A stretch of 47,897 bases of DNA from CAZEFK01 sp964511405 (lineage in GTDB: Bacteria > Pseudomonadota > Alphaproteobacteria > Elsterales > Elsteraceae): assembly GCA_964511405.1 (NCBI GenBank), contig CAZEFK010000017.1:1-47897 (forward strand), written 5' to 3'. The position numbers and the translations under genes were made by a program. The notes below the pieces were generated by a model that made no database searches, had not been told where the DNA came from, and was given only the letters and a program-made list of their open reading frames with translations. Shown here piece by piece: positions 8,335 to 16,948 of this stretch; position 1 is the first letter of the stretch, and each line of letters begins with the position of its first letter.

Positions 8335-9180
8335 ATGCGACGAATCCTGGCGGTCCTGTGGGCCGACGATGACGCCGACACCGTGGTCCCGGTGGCGCTG
8401 GCGCTGGGCAAGCGCTTCGGATCGGAGATCGTGGGGCTGAGCATCCGCCCGCCCGCCGGCGAGTTCGTGCCCACCGGCGACTTCGGCATGGCGCTGAGCC
8501 AGGACTATCTGGACCGCATGCACAAGGACGCCGTCGACCGGTCGGCCCGGCTGCGCCGCGCCTTCCAGGAGCGGGTCGCCGCCGCCGATATCCGTCTGGG
8601 CGACCCGGCCGCCGAGGAGGCCAGCGCCGGCTGGCTGGAGCTGGAAGGCTCGGCCGCGCTGGTGTTGGGCAATTACGGCCGGGTGTTCGACCTGGTGGTG
8701 GTGCGCCGGCCCGAGACCAAGCGCGCGGCCGAGACCGAGATCCTGCTGGAGGCCGCGCTGTTCGAAACCGGCCGGCCGGTGCTGGTGGTCCCGAGCGCCC
8801 CGGCCCCCGTGGGCGACACCGTCATGATCGCCTGGAACGGCGCCACGGAGACCGCGCGCACCATCGCCCTCGGCCTGCCGCTGCTGCAGCGGGCCGAGCG
8901 CGTGGTCGTGGTCTCGGTCGAAGGGGCGATGAGCAGCGGCCCGCCCGCAACCGAAGTCGCGCGCTACCTGGCCGCCCACGGCATCATCGCCCAGGCCCGC
9001 CATGTCGACCCCGGCACCACCTCGACCGGCGAGGCCTTCCTGCGCGAAGCGGCCCGCGTGGGCGCCAGCCTGATGTTCAAGGGCGCCTATACCCAGAGCC
9101 GCCTGCGGCAACTGATCTTCGGCGGCGCCACCCGGCATATCCTGAGCAACGCCACGCTGCCCGTGCTGTTCGCCCACTGA
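8335..9180 (+). CDS. tandem-domain universal stress protein
   Basis: Cytoplasmic USP-family protein of 281 residues containing two USP folds. The first half begins MRRILAVLWADDDADTVVPV; the second restarts at DTVMIAWNGATETARTIALG and ends SNATLPVLFAH. The first half ends in an ALFETGRPVLVVP segment. Two-domain USPs of this size are common in alphaproteobacteria and are induced by stress or growth arrest. The classical GxxGxxxxxxxxxG(S/T) ATP loop is only partly kept: the end of the second half reads MFKGAYTQSRLRQLIFGGAT. The start at 8335 follows AGGAG with 9-base spacing. Confidence 0.88.
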   Translation: MRRILAVLWADDDADTVVPVALALGKRFGSEIVGLSIRPPAGEFVPTGDFGMALSQDYLDRMHKDAVDRSARLRRAFQERVAAADIRLGDPAAEEASAGWLELEGSAALVLGNYGRVFDLVVVRRPETKRAAETEILLEAALFETGRPVLVVPSAPAPVGDTVMIAWNGATETARTIALGLPLLQRAERVVVVSVEGAMSSGPPATEVARYLAAHGIIAQARHVDPGTTSTGEAFLREAARVGASLMFKGAYTQSRLRQLIFGGATRHILSNATLPVLFAH

Positions 9181-9201
9181 GGCGCCGGCCGGGAGAACCG
9201 G

Positions 9202-9840
9202 CTATTTGCCGCCGACGGTGGCCCGGGTCAGGCGCTCGACCTCGGCCCAATTGCCGGCCTTGACCGCCGCGGTCGGGGCGATCCAGCTCCCGCCGACGCA
9301 GCAGACATTGGGCAGCGCCAGCCAGCTCTCCAGGCTGGCGGCGCCGATGCCGCCGGTCGGACAGAACGTCAGGTCCGGCAGGATCGGGTCCATGGCCTTG
9401 AGCACCGCCGTGCCGCCGGCGGGCTCCGCCGGGAAGAATTTCAGCAGGCGGAAGCCGTGCTCGCGCGCGGCCATGGCCTCGGTCACGGTCTGCACGCCGG
9501 GCAGGTAGGGCACGGCCAGCCCCTGCGCCGCCGCCGCCAGGCGCGGCGTCAGGCCGGGGCTGACCAGGAACCGGGCGCCGAGCGCCACGGCGCGCGCCAA
9601 CTGGTCGGGGTCGAGGATCGTCCCGATCCCGAGCAGCAGGTCCGGCACCTGGTCGCGGATCGCCTGGGCGGCATCCCAGGCTGCGGGCGTGCGGAGGGTC
9701 ACCTCGATCGCTCCGGCGCCGCCGGCGCTGAGCGCGCGGGCGAGCGGCACGGCGTCGGCGAGGCGGTCGATCGCCACGACCGGGACGACCCGGGCCTGGC
9801 GGAGGACGCCGATGAAATCGGCAGCGACGTCTGTGGTCAT
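9202..9840 (-). CDS. eda: 2-dehydro-3-deoxy-phosphogluconate (KDPG) aldolase
   Basis: Splits KDPG into pyruvate and glyceraldehyde 3-phosphate, the last step of the Entner-Doudoroff and hexuronate pathways. The 212-residue class I aldolase shows the catalytic Glu in IEVTLRT (E46), GIGTILDPDQL, VSPGLTP, and the Schiff-base Lys in LKFFPAE (K134), followed by CPTGGI and GGSWIAP. The ATG at 9840 gives the normal family length. It is divergent from kdgK with only 49 bases between start codons, so the two genes likely share regulation and form a KDG-to-pyruvate unit. Confidence 0.95.
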   Translation of the reverse strand: MTTDVAADFIGVLRQARVVPVVAIDRLADAVPLARALSAGGAGAIEVTLRTPAAWDAAQAIRDQVPDLLLGIGTILDPDQLARAVALGARFLVSPGLTPRLAAAAQGLAVPYLPGVQTVTEAMAAREHGFRLLKFFPAEPAGGTAVLKAMDPILPDLTFCPTGGIGAASLESWLALPNVCCVGGSWIAPTAAVKAGNWAEVERLTRATVGGK

Positions 9841-9889
9841 TGCGGGCACCATAGCGGCGATCTGTGACGAACGGGAGGATATCCGGATC

Positions 9890-10825
9890 ATGACAGGCGT
9901 GCGGCGGGTGGCGAGCATCGGCGAGTGCATGATCGAGCTTCGGCAGCTGGCGCCGGGCCAGTTGGGCGTCGGCTATGCCGGCGACACCTTCAACAGCGCC
10001 GTGTACCTGGCCCGGCTGGGGGCCTCGGCCGGGATCCGGGTCGACTACGTAACGGCGCTGGGCGACGATTCGCACAGCGACGCCATCGCCGCCCTGGCCC
10101 GGGCCGAGGGCATCGGCACCGGCCTGATCGCCCGCCTGCCCGGCCGCCTGCCGGGTCTGTACCTGATCGAGACCGACAGCCGCGGCGAGCGCCGGTTCCT
10201 CTATTGGCGCTCGGCCGCCGCGGCGCGCGACATGCTGCGCGGCGACCGCCCGGCCGTGCTGGAGGCTGAATTGGCCGGCTTCGACCTGCTGGTCGTCAGC
10301 GGCATCACCCTGTCGATCCTGGACGAGGCCCAGCGCAGCGCCCTGGTCGGACTGCTCGCCGCCTGCCGCGCCCGGGGCAGCCGCATCGCCTTCGACGGCA
10401 ACTACCGGCCGCGCGGCTGGACCGATCCGGCCCAGGCCCGCGCCGCCTTCGATGCCATCCTGGCCCTGACCGACATCGCCCTGCCCACCTTCGAGGATGA
10501 GCAGGCCGTCTTCGGCGACGCCGATCCGGAGACCACCGCCCGCCGCCTCGCGCAGGCCGGCGTCGCCGAGGTCGTGGTCAAGCTGGGCGCCGACGGCGCG
10601 ATCGTCACGGCCGGCGGCCGCAGCGAGCGCATCGGCACGATCGCCCGCCAGGCTATCGACACGACCGGCGCCGGCGACAGCTTCAACGCCGGCTACCTGG
10701 CCGCCCGCCTGGCCGGCCGCGAGCCCGGCGATGCCGTGCGGATCGGGCATGCGATCGCCGGCGAAGTGGTGATGCACCGGGGGGCGATCATCCCGCACGA
10801 CGCCATGCCGGCGCTGACGTTCTGA
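9890..10825 (+). CDS. kdgK: 2-dehydro-3-deoxygluconokinase (PfkB family)
   Basis: Phosphorylates 2-keto-3-deoxygluconate to KDPG. The 311-residue protein has the PfkB N-terminal motif region GYAGDTFNSAVYLARLG, a substrate-contact region FLYWRSAAAARDML, FDGNYRPRGW, and the C-terminal signature DTTGAGDSFNAGYLAARLAG with the catalytic Asp in GAGD. YWRS...AAR and the DGNYRPRLW-type motif are characteristic of KDG kinases rather than other sugar kinases. GGGAGG is 11 bases upstream of the ATG. Pairing with eda strongly supports the assignment. Confidence 0.92.
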   Translation: MTGVRRVASIGECMIELRQLAPGQLGVGYAGDTFNSAVYLARLGASAGIRVDYVTALGDDSHSDAIAALARAEGIGTGLIARLPGRLPGLYLIETDSRGERRFLYWRSAAAARDMLRGDRPAVLEAELAGFDLLVVSGITLSILDEAQRSALVGLLAACRARGSRIAFDGNYRPRGWTDPAQARAAFDAILALTDIALPTFEDEQAVFGDADPETTARRLAQAGVAEVVVKLGADGAIVTAGGRSERIGTIARQAIDTTGAGDSFNAGYLAARLAGREPGDAVRIGHAIAGEVVMHRGAIIPHDAMPALTF

Positions 10826-10834
10826 CCGCGGCGA

Positions 10835-13162
10835 TCACCGCACCCGCAGCAGGCAAACCCGCGCCGCGGCGTCCAGCATCGCGCCGGCGTCGATGCCGTG
10901 CAGCCGGTAGAGGTCGGGAACGTCGCCCGACTGGCCGAAACGGCTGACCCCCAGCGCCTCGACCCGGTGGCCGGCGACCGCGCCCAGCCAGGACAGCGTC
11001 GCCGGATGGCCGTCCAGCACCGTGACCAGGGCCGCATCGGACGCCAGCGGCGCCAGCAGCCCATCGACCACCGCCGGGCGGCCCGATGCCCGCGCCGCCA
11101 CCCAGTCGGCATGCAGCCGGTCCGGCGAGGTCACCGCCAGCAGGCCGGCGCCGGGCACGTCCTCGGCCAGGGCGGCATGGGCGGCGAGCGCTTCCTCGGC
11201 CAGCACGCCGACATAGGCGATCGCCAGCTCGGCGCCTGATGCCGGCGGCCTGAGCCAGTAGCCGCCGGCCAGGACGCCGGCGGTCGTCGCATCGTCGAGC
11301 CGGCGGGCCGGCTGCGCCAAGGGGCGCGTCGACAGCCGCAGATAGACCGAGCCGCCGTCCTCGTCCTGCAGGTGGCCGAAGCCCCATTCCAGGATCGCCG
11401 CCAGTTCGTCGACATAGGCCGGCTCGAAATAGGCCAGGCCGTCCTGGCCCATGCCGATCAGCGGCGTCGCCACCGACTGGTGGGCGCCGCCCTCGGGCGC
11501 CAGCGTGATCCCCGACGGCGTCGCCACCAGCAGGAAGCGGGCGCCCTGGTAGCAGGCATAGTTGAGCGCATCCAGGCCGCGCTGGACGAACGGGTCGTAG
11601 AGCGTGCCCACCGGCAGCAGGCGGGCGCCGAACAGCGGGCCCGCCAGCCCCAGGGCGCCCAAGATCAGGAACAGGTTGTGCTCGGCGATGCCGAGCTCGA
11701 TATGCTGGCCTGCCGGGCTCATGGCCCAGCGCTGGGCCGACGGGATGTGCTCGGTGCGGAAGGTGTCGGGCCGGTCGACGCGATCGAAGATGCCGCGCCG
11801 GTTGACCCAGCCGCCCAGGTTGGTCGAGACCGTCACGTCGGGCGAGGTCGTCACCAGGTGGCGCGCCAGGGGACTGTCCCCGCCGGCCAGGTCGAACAGG
11901 ATCCGGCCGAAGCCCTCCTGGGTCGACTGCTTCTCGCCTTGGGGCGCGGGCAAGGCCGGCACCGGCACGCGCTGGCACTCATGCCGGCGCGGGCCGCCGT
12001 CCCGGGCCGCGACCTGATCCAGGAACCGCTGCAGCGCCGCGGGGTCGACGTCCAGCCCGGCGAAGCGGTCCCATTCGGCGCCGTCCGGGATCCGCATCGC
12101 CCGCTTGAAGTCGGCCATCTGCTCGGGCGTCATCAGCCCGGAATGGTTGTCCTTGTGGCCGGCGAAGGGCAGTCCGTAGCCCTTGATCGTATAGGCGATC
12201 AGGCAGGCCGGGCGGTCGCTGGCGGCCGCCTCGGCATAGGCATCGAGCACCGCCTCCAGGTCATGGCCGCCGAGATTGACCATCAGCGCCTGCAGGCTTT
12301 GGTCGTCATGGGCGTCGAGCAGCCGGGCCACGCCGCCCTCGCGGCCGATGTCGGCGGCCAGGCGCTCGCGCCAGGCCGCCCCGCCCTTGAACGTCAGGGC
12401 CGAATAGAGCGAGTTCGGGCAGGCGTCGATCCAGGCCTTGAGCGCGCCGCCGCCGGGGCCGGCGAAGGCCCGGGTCAGCCGCCGCCCGTACTTGGCCAGG
12501 ATCACGCGCCAGCCCAGGCTGCGGAACAGGTCCTCGATGGTGCGGTACAGCCGGTCGCTGACGGTGCTGTCCAGGCTCTGGCGGTTGTAGTCGATCACCC
12601 ACCACAGGTTGCGGACATCGTGCTTCCAGCCCTCCAGCAGCGCCTCGAAGACGTTGCCTTCGTCGAGCTCGGCGTCGCCGACCAGCGCGATCATGCGGCC
12701 CGGCGGCCGGTCGGCGACCATGCCCTTGGCGCGGACATAGTCCTGGGCCAGCGAGGCGAACAGCGTCTGCGCCACGCCCAGCCCGACCGAGCCGGTCGAG
12801 AAGTCGACGAAGGCGCCGTCCTTGGTGCGCGACGGATAGGACTGGGCGCCGCCCAGTGCCCGGAAACGCTCCAGATGCGCCTGATCCTGACGCCCGAGCA
12901 GATACTGGATGGCATGCAGCAACGGGCTGGCATGGGGCTTGACCGCAACCCGGTCTTCCGGCCGCAGGACGTGGAAATAGAGGGCGGTCATCAGCGTCGC
13001 CATGGACGCGCTCGAGGCCTGGTGGCCGCCGACCTTGAGACCATCGCGCTTGGCCCGCAGATGGTTGGCGTTGTGCACCGTCCACGACGCCAGCCACAGC
13101 AGCTTGCGCTCCAGCGCCGCCAGCACCCGCAACCGGTCGTCGGCACCCATCTGCTGATCCAT
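10835..13162 (-). CDS. homodimeric pyruvate dehydrogenase E1-like / transketolase-family enzyme
   Basis: A 775-residue thiamine-diphosphate enzyme. The N-terminal half holds HASPLLHAIQYLLG, SYPSRTKDGAFVDFSTGSVGLG and the ThDP motif GDAELDEGNVFEALLEGWKH ending in DYNRQSLD. This resembles the AceE GDGEMDE...NLQRLD motif more than classical transketolase. The pyrimidine-binding domain follows, with IELGIAEHNLFLILGALGLAG and APEGGAHQSVATPLIG, then a C-terminal transketolase-type domain. It is shorter than E. coli AceE (887), and no lipoyl E2 gene is adjacent. A 2-oxo-acid decarboxylase or dehydrogenase role is likely; the substrate is unknown. It is divergent from an Lrp regulator (13273), a probable local control. 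Confidence 0.8.
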   Translation of the reverse strand: MDQQMGADDRLRVLAALERKLLWLASWTVHNANHLRAKRDGLKVGGHQASSASMATLMTALYFHVLRPEDRVAVKPHASPLLHAIQYLLGRQDQAHLERFRALGGAQSYPSRTKDGAFVDFSTGSVGLGVAQTLFASLAQDYVRAKGMVADRPPGRMIALVGDAELDEGNVFEALLEGWKHDVRNLWWVIDYNRQSLDSTVSDRLYRTIEDLFRSLGWRVILAKYGRRLTRAFAGPGGGALKAWIDACPNSLYSALTFKGGAAWRERLAADIGREGGVARLLDAHDDQSLQALMVNLGGHDLEAVLDAYAEAAASDRPACLIAYTIKGYGLPFAGHKDNHSGLMTPEQMADFKRAMRIPDGAEWDRFAGLDVDPAALQRFLDQVAARDGGPRRHECQRVPVPALPAPQGEKQSTQEGFGRILFDLAGGDSPLARHLVTTSPDVTVSTNLGGWVNRRGIFDRVDRPDTFRTEHIPSAQRWAMSPAGQHIELGIAEHNLFLILGALGLAGPLFGARLLPVGTLYDPFVQRGLDALNYACYQGARFLLVATPSGITLAPEGGAHQSVATPLIGMGQDGLAYFEPAYVDELAAILEWGFGHLQDEDGGSVYLRLSTRPLAQPARRLDDATTAGVLAGGYWLRPPASGAELAIAYVGVLAEEALAAHAALAEDVPGAGLLAVTSPDRLHADWVAARASGRPAVVDGLLAPLASDAALVTVLDGHPATLSWLGAVAGHRVEALGVSRFGQSGDVPDLYRLHGIDAGAMLDAAARVCLLRVR

Positions 13163-13272
13163 CGTGGCTCTCCTCCCCTGCCGTCCAGTCTATGCCGAAG
13201 CGGCGGGGGAATCCTTGCGAAGGTGCCCCGGTCCCGGGCAAGAAAGGGCAGGATCTTGCTCGAGGCGACGCT

Positions 13273-13752
13273 GTGACGGCACGTTCGACCCTGGTTGCCC
13301 TGGACGAGGTGGACCGCCGCATCCTGGCCCACCTGCAGGCCGACGGCCGCCTGACCAACGCCGAACTGGCCGACCGCGTGGCGCTGTCGCCCTCGCCCTG
13401 CTGGCGCCGCGTCCAGCGGCTGGAGACCCAGGGCGTGATCGCGCGCACCGTGACCCTGGTCGACCCCCACGCGGTCGGCCTCGACGTCAGCGTGTTCGTG
13501 AGCGTGACCCTGGAGCGCCAGGTCGAGACCGCGCTGCACGACTTCGAGGCGGCGGTGCGCGCCCGGCCCGAGGTCATGGAGTGCTATCTGATGACCGGCG
13601 GCGCCGATTACCTGCTGCGCGTGCTGGTGCCCGACCTCGCCAGCTACGAGCGCTTCCTGATGGATCACCTGACCCGGATCCCGGGCGTGGCCAGCATCAA
13701 GTCGAGCTTCGCCCTGCGCCCGGTGGTCCAGCGCACGGCACTGCCGCTGTAG
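13273..13752 (+). CDS. Lrp/AsnC family transcriptional regulator
   Basis: A 159-residue regulator. The N-terminal winged HTH reads LDEVDRRILAHLQADGRLTN and continues through LADRVALSPSPCWRRVQRLE. The RAM ligand domain carries RPEVMECYLMTGGADYLLRV, the usual amino-acid-sensing turn. The GTG at 13273 is preceded by GAGG with 7-base spacing and gives normal family length; the in-frame ATG at 13192 would add 27 residues of unlikely sequence. It is divergent from the E1-like gene (110-base gap) and probably controls it. The SPSPC recognition-helix region is shared with the regulator at 41123. Confidence 0.92.
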   Translation: MTARSTLVALDEVDRRILAHLQADGRLTNAELADRVALSPSPCWRRVQRLETQGVIARTVTLVDPHAVGLDVSVFVSVTLERQVETALHDFEAAVRARPEVMECYLMTGGADYLLRVLVPDLASYERFLMDHLTRIPGVASIKSSFALRPVVQRTALPL

Positions 13753-13821
13753 CGGTCGAGAACGCGTTCCCCCCACCGTGTGTTACAAGCGGAGGCATCA
13801 CAACACTGGCAGGCACGCCAC

Positions 13822-14700
13822 GTGTCCGAGGAACGTTTGGTCTACCTGAAATCGCCGGTTCAGCAGCGGATAGAACTGGCGGCCGGGCTGCTGGCCGGCC
13901 GTGGGATGGCGGAAGCCGCCCGGCTGGTGGTCTCATCCGGGCCGCTCGGGTTACTGCTGTTCGTCGGTGGCTTTTTCGTGGCGTTCCCGCTTGGGAATCT
14001 GTGGCTGGCTTGGCGTGGAGCGCCGCGGGTCACGGTGGCTGAACGTGCCCGTGTCTATCGCGAAGCCGCGGCTCGCCGCTCGATCGTCTGGTCGGCGCTG
14101 GCGTTCACCGCGCAGTTGGTCGTCACGATAGGCGTGGTGCTGGATGTTCAGCTTGGCGGCCTGCCGAGCGTTCCGACACAAGCCTGGCCGCTTTTGCTCA
14201 TGTGTGGTGTGGCGGGCCTGCGGATGGCGCTGGCAGCGCGTCGGGGCGCGCAGGTTGCGCCGATCTCAGGCTCGGCCGTTGCTCGTCCTCGATGGCGCCA
14301 ACTCCTGATCCCCCAGTATGCTGGCTGGCTACTCGGTACCGTCGTTGCGGTCATCATCGCAGTCCGACTTGAAGCGCCCTCGAGCGTCTTCGTATTGGCA
14401 GCAGGCCCGGTCGTCGGGCTCCTCGCGCCAGAGGTCGTCCGCTCGATCCGCGGCACAGCCGGGGCAAGCCAGTGGGGACCCCAACTCGAATTTGGCGACG
14501 CGGTAATCGGCGGCATGTTGTTGTGGGGCATCCCTTGGGGGGCGACGATGTCGCTCGTCCTGGGGCTGAGTTATCCTCGCTCCATGTCCCCGCTAATTGT
14601 GCTGCTCTGCCTCGGCGGAGGCGCCGTGGGCGGGATGGGCTTCGGCGCCCTTATGTGGGGGGTCTTGCGGATGAGCGACTGGGTTCCGCGTCGCCGGTGA
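13822..14700 (+). CDS. uncharacterised polytopic membrane protein
   Basis: About 292 residues of no family I recognise. Roughly seven hydrophobic segments are visible, including LGLLLFVGGFFVAFPLGNLW, IVWSALAFTAQLVVTIGVVL, WLLGTVVAVIIAVRL and VLLCLGGGAVGGMGFGALMW, with a soluble basic N-terminus. The start is uncertain: the reading frame is open from a GTG at 13780, and GTG at 13822 has AGG 8 bases upstream. Codon choice is less GC-biased than in neighbouring genes (more A/T third positions such as gtt, ggt, cga, tta), which hints at relatively recent acquisition. It is convergent with the gene ending at 14719 and has no obvious operon partner. Confidence 0.65.
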   Translation: MSEERLVYLKSPVQQRIELAAGLLAGRGMAEAARLVVSSGPLGLLLFVGGFFVAFPLGNLWLAWRGAPRVTVAERARVYREAAARRSIVWSALAFTAQLVVTIGVVLDVQLGGLPSVPTQAWPLLLMCGVAGLRMALAARRGAQVAPISGSAVARPRWRQLLIPQYAGWLLGTVVAVIIAVRLEAPSSVFVLAAGPVVGLLAPEVVRSIRGTAGASQWGPQLEFGDAVIGGMLLWGIPWGATMSLVLGLSYPRSMSPLIVLLCLGGGAVGGMGFGALMWGVLRMSDWVPRRR

Positions 14701-14718
14701 TCGCTGAGCCTGTAGCGG

Positions 14719-15399
14719 CTAGTCCGCCGCCGCCGCAGCGGGACCCGGCGCCGCCACGACGCTGTCCGGCAGGCCGCCCCGACCGAGGGGCAGCAGATAG
14801 TCGAAACCGTCCTTGCCGAGCCGGTCGGTGAGCTGCGCCAGGACCTGCCGGATTGCCGCGGGGCGGTCGTCGCCGCTGGGCATATAGAACGGCCGGCCGT
14901 CGCGGCCGAAGACAAAGCTGGCCTGCGTGTCGAGCTCGAAATCCGCCAGCAACAGCTCGGCCGCGACGAACTCCCGAGGCGGTGCGAAGCCCAGCGAGCG
15001 CCCGTAGGCAACCAAATCAGCCAGCAGCTTGCGGGCATGGCCCGGCGCCACCGCGGCCAGCCCGACGCTGTCCTCGAACTGCTCCAGGAACATGTCCAGG
15101 TCCCGAAGGGAGACGCGGCGGAGCACGACCTCCTTGATCCCGACGCACCAGGGATCGAGCAGGGCCGCGAACAGGGCGGTCGTCCCGTCGTCGAGCCCGC
15201 GCGCCAGCACCAGGGCGCCCCGGCCGGTGTCGAAGAGATCCGGGCTGAGCTCGCAGCAGATCAAAGGGCCGGCGCCGGCGCGCCGCACCCGATCCACCAG
15301 GGACAGCTGGGCCGCGCGCTTGGCCTGTCTGCGCGCGTCGGCACTGGCAGCGGCACGGCGCTGCCGTTTGGCCGCAAGACCGCGAAGGGACCGCGTCAT
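14719..15399 (-). CDS. conserved protein of unknown function
   Basis: A 226-residue soluble protein. The very basic N-terminus (LAAKRQRRAAASADARRQAK) is probably disordered or nucleic-acid-binding. A globular region follows with ALVLARGLDDGTTALFAALL, DPWCVGIKEVVLRRV, LGFAPPREFVAAELLLADFE and FGRDGRPFYMPSGDDRP, then an Ala/Pro-rich tail. The DxWCxGIK and GRDGxPFY patterns remind me of a widespread uncharacterised bacterial family, but I cannot name it. GGAGG with 5-base spacing precedes the ATG at 15399. It is divergent from the 2OG oxygenase gene; the 176 bases between them hold no other ORF. Confidence 0.65.
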   Translation of the reverse strand: MTRSLRGLAAKRQRRAAASADARRQAKRAAQLSLVDRVRRAGAGPLICCELSPDLFDTGRGALVLARGLDDGTTALFAALLDPWCVGIKEVVLRRVSLRDLDMFLEQFEDSVGLAAVAPGHARKLLADLVAYGRSLGFAPPREFVAAELLLADFELDTQASFVFGRDGRPFYMPSGDDRPAAIRQVLAQLTDRLGKDGFDYLLPLGRGGLPDSVVAAPGPAAAAAD

Positions 15400-15575
15400 G
15401 GCATCCTCCATTGCTACCGCATCTTGTAGCCTACTTGTGCGCCAATACCAGCAGAGCTATCGAACGGGCGGCAGCCCAACAAGATTCGTCGCCGGTTCCG
15501 ATGGCTTGCCGGGCCGAATCGGCAGCGGCAAGAAGCGGGTGGCGCCCCTCGCCGCGCCGCCCCAGAGTCCGGGCC

Positions 15576-16295
15576 ATGGACCAGATCGCCCCCGTGCCGA
15601 CCGCCTTGCCGCTCCCCGACCCGGCAGCGCTCGCCGCCGACCTCGATGCCCAGGGCTACGCGATCCTGCCCGGGCTGCTGGCGCCCGCGGCGTGCCGCGC
15701 GATCCGCGGCCTGTACGACGCCGACGCCGGCTTCCGCAGCCGGGTGGTCATGCAGCGCCACGGCTTCGGGCGCGGCGAGTACAAATATTTCGGCTATCCC
15801 CTGCCGGCGCCGGTCGACGCGCTGCGCCAGGCGCTGTACCCGCTGCTGGCGCCGGTCGCCCGGCGCTGGGCCGGGGTCCTGGGCTGGCCGGCCGACTATC
15901 CGCCCGATCTCGGCGGCTACCTGGCGCGCTGCCACGCCGCCGGCCAGATCAGGCCGACGCCGCTGCTCTTGAAGTACGGGCCCGGCGACTACAACTGCCT
16001 GCACCAGGACCTCTATGGCGACCTGGTGTTCCCGCTGCAGGCGACCGTGCTGCTGAGCCGTCCGGGCGAGGAGTTCACAGGCGGGGAGTTCTTGCTGGTC
16101 GAGCAGCGGCCGCGCGCCCAGTCCCGGGGCGAGGTGGTCGCGCTGGGCCAAGGCGACGCCGTCGTCTTCGCGGTCCACCAGCGGCCGGTCCAGGGCACGC
16201 GCGGGCCCTACCGCGTAACCCACCGGCATGGCGTCAGCCAGCTGCGGTCCGGCCAGCGCTTCAGCCTGGGGGTGATCCTGCATGATGCCGCCTGA
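15576..16295 (+). CDS. 2-oxoglutarate/Fe(II)-dependent oxygenase
   Basis: A 239-residue dioxygenase of the double-stranded beta-helix class. The iron ligands are visible as H143-x-D145 in YNCLHQDLYGD and the distal His at H218 in HRHGVSQLRSGQR, with R228 placed to bind 2-oxoglutarate. Upstream of the core, DAQGYAILPGLLAPAACRAI is the usual N-terminal part of prolyl-hydroxylase-like proteins. Its last 14 bases overlap the start of alkB, so the two are one transcription unit and may share a nucleic-acid-repair or modification role. The ribosome-binding site before ATG 15576 is weak. Confidence 0.85.
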   Translation: MDQIAPVPTALPLPDPAALAADLDAQGYAILPGLLAPAACRAIRGLYDADAGFRSRVVMQRHGFGRGEYKYFGYPLPAPVDALRQALYPLLAPVARRWAGVLGWPADYPPDLGGYLARCHAAGQIRPTPLLLKYGPGDYNCLHQDLYGDLVFPLQATVLLSRPGEEFTGGEFLLVEQRPRAQSRGEVVALGQGDAVVFAVHQRPVQGTRGPYRVTHRHGVSQLRSGQRFSLGVILHDAA

Positions 16296-16926
16296 CCTGC
16301 TGGACGTCCTGCCGCGGCCGGCGCTGGAGACGGTGCGCGACGGCATCGTCCTGATGCCCGGCCGGGGCGACAGCCCGGCCGTTCTGGCGGCGGCGGTCGC
16401 CGTCATCGCGGCGGCGCCGCCGCGCCATATGGTGACCCCGGGGGGCCTGACCATGTCGGTGGCCATGACCTGCTGCGGCGCCTGGGGCTGGGTCACCGAC
16501 CGCCAGGGCTACCGCTACAGCGCCACCGATCCCGAGACCGGCCGGCCATGGCCGCCGCTGCCGGCAGCGCTGATCGAGCTGGCCGCCGGCGCCGCGGCGC
16601 GCGCCGGCTTCCCGGGCTTCGAGCCCGATGCCTGCCTGGTCAACCGCTATGTGCCCGGGGCGCGCCTGACCCTGCACCAGGACCGCGACGAGCAGGACTA
16701 TCGCCATCCGGTGGTGTCGGTGTCGCTGGGCCTGCCGGCGACCTTCGTGATCGGCGGCCAGACCCGGGCCGGGCCGACCCAGGCGCTGCGCCTGGTCCAT
16801 GGCGACGTGCTGGTGTTCGGCGGGCCGGCGCGGCTGGCCTTCCACGGCGTCAAGCCACTCAAACCGGGCCACCACCCGCTCCTCGGCGCCCAGCGGCTGA
16901 ACCTGACCTTGCGGCGGTCCCACTAG
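16282..16926 (+). CDS. alkB: AlkB-type DNA/RNA demethylase
   Basis: Oxidatively removes methyl lesions such as 1-methyladenine and 3-methylcytosine, using Fe(II) and 2-oxoglutarate. The 214-residue protein shows MTCCGAWGW, TDRQGYRYSATDP, the substrate-lid region CLVNRYVPGARLTLHQDRDE with iron ligands H132 and D134, HGDVLVFGGPARLAFHGV with distal H188, and the RLNLTLRR end with R205 and R211 for 2-oxoglutarate. This closely follows the E. coli AlkB layout. It is translationally coupled to the upstream oxygenase. No ada gene is adjacent. Confidence 0.94.
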   Translation: MMPPDLLDVLPRPALETVRDGIVLMPGRGDSPAVLAAAVAVIAAAPPRHMVTPGGLTMSVAMTCCGAWGWVTDRQGYRYSATDPETGRPWPPLPAALIELAAGAAARAGFPGFEPDACLVNRYVPGARLTLHQDRDEQDYRHPVVSVSLGLPATFVIGGQTRAGPTQALRLVHGDVLVFGGPARLAFHGVKPLKPGHHPLLGAQRLNLTLRRSH

Positions 16927-16948
16927 ATTTGCTGTGCTGGCGCGTTCC

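Noticed and set aside
11372..13276. Very long plus-strand frame opposite the E1-like gene
   Set aside because: Antisense shadow caused by high GC third positions; no domain, low-complexity Arg/Gly/Gln content.
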